From contig CALNXQ010000002.1 in NCBI GenBank assembly GCA_942490535.1, positions 248,001 to 312,000 of the forward strand: a stretch of DNA of 64,000 nt. The letters are read 5' to 3'. Position 1 is the first letter of the stretch. Each line of letters opens with the position of its first letter. This DNA comes from JAEINY01 sp942490535. GTDB taxonomy: Bacteria > Bacteroidota > Bacteroidia > Bacteroidales > Marinilabiliaceae. The position numbers were made by a program, and so were the translations under genes. The notes beneath the pieces are model-generated. The model saw only the letters and a list, made by a program, of their open reading frames with translations, was not told the DNA's origin and did no database searches. Shown here in pieces: positions 8,458 through 15,170 of this stretch.

Positions 8458-8994
8458 TTACTCTTGCGTTGCTTCTTCAAAAAGCGGTTTCGGTTTTTTT
8501 AAGATGGCAGCTAATATAAGGGAAATAATAACACCTCCGAGAACAGCCCCCAATATACCACCTATCAGCATCACTCCAGGAGTATAAACAAACTGGATAA
8601 TACTATCCATCATTTCTAATTCAGCTTCAGAATAGCCTCCTTGCAAAAAGTTTTCCAATGCCACCTCTTTAAGTTCTACCAATACCGAAGGATCAACATA
8701 CTTAAGAAAGATGAACGAATATAAACTTGTTAAACTACCACCAAACAAGGAAGCTAAGGTTCCGAATGACACCCCCTGTCCGAATTCCATATAACCTCCA
8801 ACATGTGTGTCGCGAAAAACTTTCATCGCCCAAAATAATCCGGCAATAATCACTAAATTCTCCAACCATCCCAACATGCTATTCCCTGTCAAATTGGTTA
8901 CATGTGTGAAAATTGATATCAGAATTAATACGACCGCAATAATAGCTCCATACTTCAATGCTTGTTTGCCAATAGATGGACTTTTCGTTTCCAT
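8458..8994 (-). CDS. DUF4199 domain membrane protein
   Basis: 178 residues with four hydrophobic segments (about 14-30, 38-56, 70-95 and 137-165), the DUF4199 layout, including the FGQGVSFGTLASLFGG block after the second helix. Function unknown. First gene of the operon with the GT2 and methyltransferase, from which it is separated by 1 bp, so it may serve the same lipid-linked sugar step. Confidence 0.8.
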   Translation of the reverse strand: METKSPSIGKQALKYGAIIAVVLILISIFTHVTNLTGNSMLGWLENLVIIAGLFWAMKVFRDTHVGGYMEFGQGVSFGTLASLFGGSLTSLYSFIFLKYVDPSVLVELKEVALENFLQGGYSEAELEMMDSIIQFVYTPGVMLIGGILGAVLGGVIISLILAAILKKPKPLFEEATQE

Positions 8995-9026
8995 AAAAAG
9001 AGATTTACATGATTTAAATTAGCGAA

Positions 9027-9055
9027 CTAAAATACAAATAACCCTGAAATGTCAA
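9027..9055 (-). promoter_or_regulatory. Candidate promoter of the DUF4199-GT2-methyltransferase operon
   Basis: Minus strand TTG (9055-9053), an 18 bp spacer and TATTTTAG (9034-9027), one base off TAnnTTTG, 32 bp before the ATG at 8994. Confidence 0.4.
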
Positions 9056-9169
9056 CTCTGCGGAGCTAATAAATATCCACTCAAGAAAAAACATTGAAAC
9101 AAGTTTAAAAATTTTGTTTTTCATTTTCACCACATTACCTCACAGCAGTGAAAAAAGTTATCGAAAAGA

Positions 9170-9200
9170 TTTGCACGAAAGGACAAATCCATTACTTTTG
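9170..9200 (+). promoter_or_regulatory. Consensus housekeeping promoter of the SRP RNA/tRNA transcript
   Basis: TTTG (9170-9173), exactly 19 bp, then TACTTTTG (9193-9200): a perfect match to the Bacteroidota primary-sigma consensus TTTG-N19-TAnnTTTG. Transcription would begin around 9205-9208, just before the SRP RNA. It is the best promoter in the window. Confidence 0.8.
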
Positions 9201-9220
9201 CATCCGCAATCAAGAAACAC

Positions 9221-9321
9221 GGGTGAGTCCCATACGACTAGCTCCTGTTGAACTCCCCCAGGGCCTGGCGGCAGCAAGGGTAGATAGTTGTAGCAGTGCG
9301 ATGTGGGTAGCTTGCCCACCC
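9221..9321 (+). ncRNA. ffs: Signal recognition particle RNA, bacterial small type (4.5S RNA)
   Basis: About 100 nt hairpin RNA that with Ffh targets nascent membrane proteins. The conserved Ffh-binding tip is present: GGGCC-TGGC-GGCAGCAAGGG (9261-9280) contains the asymmetric/symmetric loop bases (GGCAGCA AGGG) and a UGGC tetraloop in place of the usual GGAA. The ends pair (GGGTG at 9221-9225 with CACCC at 9317-9321). Its 3' pairing end abuts the first base of tRNA-Thr with no spacer. The 5' end is approximate, since the promoter predicts a slightly longer leader. Confidence 0.9.
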
Positions 9322-9395
9322 GCCGATGTAGCTCAGTTGGTCAGAGCAGCTGATTTGTAATCAGCAGGCCGTGGGTTCGAATCCCTCCATCGGCT
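9322..9395 (+). tRNA. tRNA-Thr(TGT), copy 1
   Basis: 74 nt cloverleaf: acceptor GCCGATG/CATCGGC, anticodon stem GCTGA/TCAGC with loop TTTGTAA (anticodon TGT), T-loop TTCGAAT, discriminator T. No encoded CCA. Identical to the other two Thr copies. Starts directly at the end of the SRP RNA. Confidence 0.97.
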
Positions 9396-9461
9396 CAAGC
9401 ATTAAGTTCTTGAAAATATTGAATGTACTTTCAACAGTCTTCCAGAAGATTGCTGAAGTTC

Positions 9462-9547
9462 GGGGAGATACCAAAGTGGCCAACTGGGGCGGACTGTAAC
9501 TCCGCTGACTTATGTCTTCGTAGGTTCGAATCCTGCTCTCCCCACCA
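9462..9547 (+). tRNA. tRNA-Tyr(GTA), copy 1, CCA encoded
   Basis: Acceptor GGGGAGA/TCTCCCC, anticodon loop CTGTAAC (anticodon GTA), long class II variable arm, discriminator A at 9544, then a genome-encoded CCA (9545-9547). Identical to copy 2. Confidence 0.97.
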
Positions 9548-9552
9548 GAATT

Positions 9553-9626
9553 GCCGATGTAGCTCAGTTGGTCAGAGCAGCTGATTTGTAATCAGCAGGC
9601 CGTGGGTTCGAATCCCTCCATCGGCT
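9553..9626 (+). tRNA. tRNA-Thr(TGT), copy 2
   Basis: Identical in all 74 positions to copy 1; no encoded CCA. Five bases after the CCA of tRNA-Tyr. Confidence 0.97.
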
Positions 9627-9636
9627 CTATTTTATT

Positions 9637-9709
9637 GCGGGAGTAGCTCAGTTGATAGAGCATCAGCCTTCCAAGCTGAGGGTCGCGGGTTTGAGCCCCG
9701 TCTCCCGCT
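9637..9709 (+). tRNA. tRNA-Gly(TCC), copy 1
   Basis: 73 nt; acceptor GCGGGAG/CTCCCGC, anticodon loop CTTCCAA (anticodon TCC), T-loop TTTGAGC, discriminator T, no encoded CCA. Confidence 0.97.
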
Positions 9710-9713
9710 CAAA

Positions 9714-9740
9714 GGTCATTCATCGGAATGACTTTTTTTT
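9714..9740 (+). terminator. Terminator-like hairpin inside the tRNA array
   Basis: GTCATTC (9715-9721) pairs with GAATGAC (9726-9732) around ATCG and is followed by eight T. It has every feature of an intrinsic terminator, yet three more tRNA genes follow on the same strand with no clear promoter in the 26 bp between. It probably attenuates rather than ends transcription. Confidence 0.7.
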
Positions 9741-9766
9741 CGTCAAAATTTTGATTTTTTTACATT

Positions 9767-9852
9767 GGGGAGATACCAAAGTGGCCAACTGGGGCGGACT
9801 GTAACTCCGCTGACTTATGTCTTCGTAGGTTCGAATCCTGCTCTCCCCACCA
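9767..9852 (+). tRNA. tRNA-Tyr(GTA), copy 2, CCA encoded
   Basis: Identical to copy 1 through the discriminator (A at 9849) and again followed by an encoded CCA (9850-9852). Confidence 0.97.
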
Positions 9853-9858
9853 TGTATT

Positions 9859-9932
9859 GCCGATGTAGCTCAGTTGGTCAGAGCAGCTGATTTGTAATCA
9901 GCAGGCCGTGGGTTCGAATCCCTCCATCGGCT
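9859..9932 (+). tRNA. tRNA-Thr(TGT), copy 3
   Basis: Identical to copies 1 and 2; no encoded CCA. Confidence 0.97.
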
Positions 9933-9942
9933 CTTTATTATT

Positions 9943-10015
9943 GCGGGAGTAGCTCAGTTGATAGAGCATCAGCCTTCCAAGCTGAGGGTCGCGGGTTTGA
10001 GCCCCGTCTCCCGCT
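9943..10015 (+). tRNA. tRNA-Gly(TCC), copy 2
   Basis: Identical to copy 1. No hairpin terminator is evident before the tsaC promoter. Confidence 0.97.
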
Positions 10016-10078
10016 CAAAATTCTCACCACTTTTTACCAATATCCTTAATTTTTCAGCATTTATTTTGAAAGTATTCA

Positions 10079-10110
10079 TTGTCAAACAGTGACAGTGTGC
10101 ATTACCTTTG
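10079..10110 (+). promoter_or_regulatory. Promoter of tsaC
   Basis: TTG (10079-10081), a 21 bp spacer and TACCTTTG (10103-10110), a perfect TAnnTTTG box, 31 bp before the ATG at 10142. The spacer is two bases longer than ideal. Its position argues against translation starting further upstream. Confidence 0.6.
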
Positions 10111-10141
10111 CCTCAAAATCACTATCTTCAAAAGAAAAAAT

Positions 10142-10756
10142 ATGCTGATCAAAATTTACCCGGATAATCCCAACGCCAAAGAGATAAAAAAAATAGCTGA
10201 TATCCTTAGAAATGGAGGTCTAGTTATTTACCCCACCGACACTATTTATGGCATTGGTTGCGACATTAACAACAGTAAAGCGGTTGAAAAGGTGGCGCGC
10301 ATTAAAAACATCAACCTAAAAAAAGCGAATCTCTCGTTTATTTGTTATGATTTAAGCCACATTTCTGATTTTACAAGGCCATTGGACAATCACCTTTTTA
10401 AAATCATGAAAAAGCACCTCCCCGGGCCATTTACCTTTATTTTACAAGCCAACAATAACGTTCCTAAATTATTTAAGAACAACAAAAAAACAGTGGGTAT
10501 TCGCGTTCCTGACAATAGCATTATCCGAGAATTGGTTCTTGAGTTGGGTAATCCCATTTTATCGACTTCGGTCAGAGATGAAGATGATGTGATTGAATAC
10601 ACTACGGACCCTGAATTGATCTATGAAAAATTCAGTTCGCTTGTAGACGTTGTGATAGATGGAGGCTTTGGCGGAAATGTCCCATCCACCGTCATTGATT
10701 GTACCAACGGTGAAATGGAGGTAATTCGCCAGGGAAAAGGGGAACTTGAATTATAA
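10142..10756 (+). CDS. tsaC: L-threonylcarbamoyladenylate synthase
   Basis: 204 residues. It makes threonylcarbamoyl-AMP from threonine, bicarbonate and ATP for the t6A37 modification of ANN-decoding tRNAs. The YrdC fold is visible: ILRNGGLVIYPTDTIYGIGCD (first half, about 21-41), the KKANLSFICYDL block (about 60-72), RVPD (about 122-125) and SSLVDVVIDGG...STVIDC (about 163-188). The length is that of short TsaC rather than long Sua5. An in-frame upstream start at 10079 would place the promoter inside the gene, so the ATG at 10142 is chosen. It lies just after tRNA-Thr genes whose products are its pathway's substrates. Confidence 0.92.
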   Translation: MLIKIYPDNPNAKEIKKIADILRNGGLVIYPTDTIYGIGCDINNSKAVEKVARIKNINLKKANLSFICYDLSHISDFTRPLDNHLFKIMKKHLPGPFTFILQANNNVPKLFKNNKKTVGIRVPDNSIIRELVLELGNPILSTSVRDEDDVIEYTTDPELIYEKFSSLVDVVIDGGFGGNVPSTVIDCTNGEMEVIRQGKGELEL

Positions 10757-10790
10757 ATTCTTTTTCAGCTTTATTTGCACGTCTGCACGA

Positions 10791-12242
10791 TTACCCTTTC
10801 CAGAAATAGGGTGAGAATAATAAGATAACCGTAAACAATTCCAAACGTCCGATTAACATCAGGAAGCTTAAAAACCACTTGCCAAAACCCGGCACTTGAT
10901 AAAAATTGAGTGCAGGACCAACATCTCCTAATCCTGGGCCAATGTTACCAATCGAAGTAGCAACCGCTCCAAAAGCAGTATTTAAATCAAATCCCATAAT
11001 GGACATGATAACTGTGCTGACGCCTACAATCATCATGTAGAACACAATAAATGCCAAGACATTAATCACAATACCCTGCCCTACTGCACGCGTGTTATAC
11101 CTAACAGGAATAACTGCATTAGGGTGAACCAAACGCTTTAATTCAAAGAGACTATTTTTCATCAACAGCACGATGCGTACAATCTTAATGCCACCACCAG
11201 TAGATCCTGCAGAGCCCCCTAAAAACATCAACAAAAAGATAATAATGCTCAAAAATGGCACCCACAACAAATAATCGGCAGTTGCATAGCCAGTCGTTGT
11301 GATGATGGAAACCACTTGAAAAACACCATCCCGCCACGCACGTTCAATCCCCATCGACGAATCGGTATAATAAAGTACGCCTCCAACAATTATACTAATT
11401 ACTAAAACAAACCCCAGATAATACCTAAACTCCTCATCTTTGATCACCTTTTTAAATCGGCCATGCAAAGCACTGTATGACAGTGTAAAATTGGCACCTG
11501 CAATAAACATAAAAAGCACCACTACATATTGTAGATAGGGCGATGAAAAATAAGCCATACTGGCTTGCTTGGTTGAATACCCCCCTGTAGCCATCGTCGT
11601 AAATGAATGGCAGATCGCATCGAAAGGTGTCATCCCTCCAAAATACAACAAAATCGCCTCAGCAAAGGTAAACATCACATAGATCCCATACAGCCGCTTA
11701 GCGGTTTCAGTGATGCGTGGATGTAGCTTATCAGGTGCCGGCCCAGGGACTTCGGCCACAAACATCTGCATCCCTCCTACGCCTAATATCGGCAAAATGG
11801 CTAGGGAAAGAACAATAATACCCATTCCACCTAACCATTGAATCAAACTGCGCCAAAAGAGCAATCCATGCGGCAACGCTTCGATGTCATTTAAAATACT
11901 ACTTCCGGTAGTCGTAAAACCCGACATGGTTTCGAAAAAACTATCTGTAAAGGAAGGAATGGCTCCACTTAGCCAGAAAGGCAACAAACCAAATAAAGAA
12001 AACACCACCCACACCAAGGTCACAATTAAATAGCCTTCGCGCTTACCTATTTTTTTGGGAGCATTCCAGTTCATGCCGGCAGTGACACCGCCTAATCCAA
12101 TACATATGGCTGCAGATATAAAATGATAGGGTAAATCAAACTCACCGAACAACCAGGATATGCCACCTGATAAAACCATAAAAACTCCTTCAACCACTAG
12201 AAGAAGTCCCAGAACTAATAAAATAAAGCGGCTATTAAGCAT
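10791..12242 (-). CDS. trkH: TrkH-family potassium uptake channel subunit, copy 2
   Basis: 483-residue integral membrane protein with the four selectivity-filter P-loops of the Trk/Ktr/HKT superfamily: TTTGSS, ATGGYST, TTTGYAT and TSIGNIGPGLG. It forms the K+ pathway and is gated by TrkA rings on the cytoplasmic side. It is the third gene of trkA-trkH-trkH and lies 76 bp after the other trkH. The two TrkH proteins are clearly paralogous along their length. Filter 2 here has the canonical TGG, whereas the other copy has SGG. Confidence 0.94.
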   Translation of the reverse strand: MLNSRFILLVLGLLLVVEGVFMVLSGGISWLFGEFDLPYHFISAAICIGLGGVTAGMNWNAPKKIGKREGYLIVTLVWVVFSLFGLLPFWLSGAIPSFTDSFFETMSGFTTTGSSILNDIEALPHGLLFWRSLIQWLGGMGIIVLSLAILPILGVGGMQMFVAEVPGPAPDKLHPRITETAKRLYGIYVMFTFAEAILLYFGGMTPFDAICHSFTTMATGGYSTKQASMAYFSSPYLQYVVVLFMFIAGANFTLSYSALHGRFKKVIKDEEFRYYLGFVLVISIIVGGVLYYTDSSMGIERAWRDGVFQVVSIITTTGYATADYLLWVPFLSIIIFLLMFLGGSAGSTGGGIKIVRIVLLMKNSLFELKRLVHPNAVIPVRYNTRAVGQGIVINVLAFIVFYMMIVGVSTVIMSIMGFDLNTAFGAVATSIGNIGPGLGDVGPALNFYQVPGFGKWFLSFLMLIGRLELFTVILLFSPYFWKG

Positions 12243-12318
12243 TTCCGATCGTTTGCAATATTTAGTTGGCGCAAATATGCCATTTTTTCAATGAAGAAAA
12301 AACATAGAGCCCAAAAGA

Positions 12319-13767
12319 CTAGCGATTTTTCCAAAAATCAGGAGATAATAAAATCAATACGGAGAAAAGCTCCAGCCGTCCCAACAACATCAGAAAAGAA
12401 AGAACCCACTTCCCTAAGTCAGGCACTTCCAAAAAATTATTCATGGGACCAACGCTTCCCAACCCAGGCCCGATACCTCCCATGGAAGTAGCCACTCCGC
12501 CCATCGCCGAAACCATATCCAAACCTACAAGTGTTAAAAGAAAGACACCGATACAAAAAAATACCAGGTACATGATTAAAAAGGCCATGACCTTGTACAC
12601 TATATCAGTAGATACCACTTTACCTTTGATCTTCAATGGAATGATAGCCATTGGATGTGTCATTCTCTTAAACTCGAGTACTGTATTTCTAAAAAGTATG
12701 TTATGACGCAGGATTTTAATTCCTCCCGATGTACTACCGGCACAACCGCCGCTAAACATGAGCAAGAAGATAATAAAAACCAAATAAGGATGCCATAACG
12801 TATAATCTGCGGTCACAAATCCCGTACTGGTGATGATACTTGTCACCTGAAAGAAAGCATTGCGAAAGGATGATTCCCCTGGAAAATGATCCAGAAATGA
12901 CAAGGTAGAACTGATTATTAACGTGGCGACCAGAATGACTCCAAGATAAACAATAAATTCCCGGTTCGATTTAATCTTATTCCATTTTCCTTTCCATAGG
13001 AAGTAAAACAGTGTAAAATTAGTTCCGGAAAAGATCATAAATACAATAATCACATACTGTATATACGGCGAATAACCTGCAATACTATCATTCTTAGTTG
13101 AGAAACCTCCGGACGCAATCGTTCCAAAACTATGACACAAAGCGTCAAATAAAGGCATTCCACCAAACATTAAAAAACAGGTTTCAAGGCCAATAAGGGC
13201 CACATAAATACCCCATAAACTCTTGGCTGTACGGGCCACCCGAGGATGTAACTTCTCACTCGTTACGCCGGATACTTCCGCATTGTACAACTGCATACCA
13301 CCAAAACCAAAATAAGGCAAGATAGCCACTGCGAGTACAATAATCCCCATACCACCAATCAAATGGGTCACGCTGCGCCAAAACAATATACCATGAGGCA
13401 AGGCTTCAATATCACTTACAACAGACGCCCCCGTAGTTGTAAAACCAGAGATCGTTTCGAAAAAAGCATTGGTAAAATCCGGTATCGCACCACTCAGTAT
13501 ATAGGGCAGGCTGCCAAACACAGACATCACAATCCACACAAGTGTTACGACTACGTACCCCTCTCGCTTAATCAGATCTCGCTTAACATTTCGCGTCAAT
13601 AACCACGCCACGCTGCCTACAGAAAAGGTGATGGCACTAGATAAGATAAAAGCCTGAAAGTCGGATTCTTTATAATAATAAGAAACACCCGCACACACTA
13701 ACATGAACAGGCTTTCAAACATCACCACCAAGCCAAATACTTTGATGATGAACTTCTTATTCAACAT
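12319..13767 (-). CDS. trkH: TrkH-family potassium uptake channel subunit, copy 1
   Basis: 482 residues, colinear with the downstream trkH. P-loops are TTTGAS, ASGGFST, TSTGFVT and TSMGGIGPGLG, each slightly different from copy 2, with Phe for Tyr after the filter glycine in loops 2 and 3. Such changes may alter ion selectivity or affinity (inference). It starts 15 bp after trkA. The many glycines at the filter are conserved, so the gene looks functional rather than decaying. Confidence 0.94.
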   Translation of the reverse strand: MLNKKFIIKVFGLVVMFESLFMLVCAGVSYYYKESDFQAFILSSAITFSVGSVAWLLTRNVKRDLIKREGYVVVTLVWIVMSVFGSLPYILSGAIPDFTNAFFETISGFTTTGASVVSDIEALPHGILFWRSVTHLIGGMGIIVLAVAILPYFGFGGMQLYNAEVSGVTSEKLHPRVARTAKSLWGIYVALIGLETCFLMFGGMPLFDALCHSFGTIASGGFSTKNDSIAGYSPYIQYVIIVFMIFSGTNFTLFYFLWKGKWNKIKSNREFIVYLGVILVATLIISSTLSFLDHFPGESSFRNAFFQVTSIITSTGFVTADYTLWHPYLVFIIFLLMFSGGCAGSTSGGIKILRHNILFRNTVLEFKRMTHPMAIIPLKIKGKVVSTDIVYKVMAFLIMYLVFFCIGVFLLTLVGLDMVSAMGGVATSMGGIGPGLGSVGPMNNFLEVPDLGKWVLSFLMLLGRLELFSVLILLSPDFWKNR

Positions 13768-13782
13768 GACAACCTATGAAAA

Positions 13783-15123
13783 TTAACTAAACATTTTTTC
13801 AATCTTACTAATCCCAGAAGGCATCGCAAAGAGTACAACCTTATCATTGGGCAAGATTTGCGTATCACCCGTGGCAATAATGGCCAATTCACCTCTGATA
13901 ATCCCACCCACATTGACATCTTTGGGCAAGCTTAGGTTACTCAATGTAGCCTTAGTAACTTTCGAATCAGGCTGTGCAATCAGCTCCAGAACTTCAGCAT
14001 CAGTAGCAGTCAAACATTTCACATGCGACACATGAGCCCTTAACGTATATCGATAGATGTGACTGGCTGCGATTAATTTTTTATTAATCAGCGTGCCAAT
14101 GCCAATATTTTCTGCTAAATCAATGTAATCGATATTCTCTACTTCGGCGACCGTCTTCTTTATTCCCATCTTTTTTGCCAGTTGACACGCGAGAATATTC
14201 ACTTCCGAATTTCCAGTAACAGCCACAAACGCATCCATTTTCTGGATACCTTCATCCTTCAAAAGCTCTAAATTACGACCATCACCATTGATTACTAAAG
14301 TATTCTCCAATTGATCAGCCAGGCGGGCTGCTTTTTCTTTATCGATTTCGATCAATTTAATATTATACTGCCCCTCCAGCTCAAATGCCACCTTCTTGCC
14401 AATGCGGCTACCTCCAAGAATCATTACATTCTTTATTTCAAATTGCTTCTTGCCGGCATCATTCATCACTTGTTTAACAGCAGCCTTATTCGTGATAATA
14501 TAAACCAGGTCATTGTGCTGAAGTGTCTCTTTTCCCCTTGGTATGATGGTTGCTCCATCCCGATTGATGGCTACAATATTGTATTCCTGCTTTTCATACA
14601 TACTGGAAATTTCCGCAAGGGTTTTATTACAGATCGGCGCATTATCACGCACCTTCAAAGCAAACAATACCAGTTTACTCCCTGAAAATTCAAATAACTG
14701 ACGTGTTCCAACTTGCTTTAGCGAGGCTACAACCTCCTTAGTCCCCAACTGCTCCGGATAAATCAGCTCATCAATCCCTAACTGTTTAAAGAACTCCATG
14801 TTTTCAGGCAGCAGGTATTCATAATTATTCACACGAGCAATGGTTTTCTTGGCACCCAATTTTTTCGCAAGAATGGCAGAAAGAATACTCATATCCTGGT
14901 AAGGTGGTACTGCAATAAACAAATCGCAAGACTTTACATTGGCTTCCTTTAGGTCTTCAATGGACGATATAGTACCCCTGATGGTCATTAAATCGAAATG
15001 CGAATCGATCTGTTTCAGGCGCTCTTCATCTTCATCCATCAAAATCACATCATGATTGGCACTGCAAAGCATCTTAGCCAGATGTGTTCCCACTTCTCCT
15101 GCCCCGGCAATAAAAATTCTCAT
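13783..15123 (-). CDS. trkA: Trk system potassium uptake regulator TrkA
   Basis: 446 residues arranged as two RCK units. The first NAD-binding fold begins GAGEVGTHLA (7-16), with the acidic ribose ligand in MDEDEERL; its RCK-C domain lies about 145-220. The second begins GGSRIGKKVAFEL (about 230-242), with IEIDKEKA and the conserved DGR block, and its RCK-C ends the protein. It is the cytoplasmic nucleotide-sensing gate of the Trk channel. First gene of the trkA-trkH-trkH operon; one TrkA presumably serves both channels. Confidence 0.95.
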   Translation of the reverse strand: MRIFIAGAGEVGTHLAKMLCSANHDVILMDEDEERLKQIDSHFDLMTIRGTISSIEDLKEANVKSCDLFIAVPPYQDMSILSAILAKKLGAKKTIARVNNYEYLLPENMEFFKQLGIDELIYPEQLGTKEVVASLKQVGTRQLFEFSGSKLVLFALKVRDNAPICNKTLAEISSMYEKQEYNIVAINRDGATIIPRGKETLQHNDLVYIITNKAAVKQVMNDAGKKQFEIKNVMILGGSRIGKKVAFELEGQYNIKLIEIDKEKAARLADQLENTLVINGDGRNLELLKDEGIQKMDAFVAVTGNSEVNILACQLAKKMGIKKTVAEVENIDYIDLAENIGIGTLINKKLIAASHIYRYTLRAHVSHVKCLTATDAEVLELIAQPDSKVTKATLSNLSLPKDVNVGGIIRGELAIIATGDTQILPNDKVVLFAMPSGISKIEKMFS

Positions 15124-15170
15124 GGCAAATAATTAGTTCTGTTTTCCTAAGAAAGTTGTTTGAAGTAAAT

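Larger units (their letters stand above)
9462..10015 (+). repeat. Tandem duplication of a Tyr-Thr-Gly tRNA cassette
   Basis: Two cassettes in the same order, offset by 305-306 bp. The tRNA genes are identical between cassettes while the spacers differ in both sequence and length (for example AGAATT against TGTATT after the CCA), so the duplication is not recent or the genes are kept uniform by gene conversion. Confidence 0.85.

Noticed and set aside
8457..8480. TTG start for the GT2 gene at 8480
   Set aside because: It would begin inside the DUF4199 gene with a lysine/arginine-rich tail; the ATG at 8456 directly precedes the conserved first strand.
9148..9360. Open frame running through the SRP RNA and tRNA-Thr
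   Set aside because: The region is explained by structural RNA genes; translation has no coding character.
10079..10141. Possible 21-residue N-terminal extension of TsaC
   Set aside because: The segment contains a good promoter box (TACCTTTG) and no conserved residues; the family starts near MLIKIYPDN at 10142.
13768..15123. TrkA duplicated halves as a gene fusion
   Set aside because: Two RCK units per chain is the normal TrkA form.
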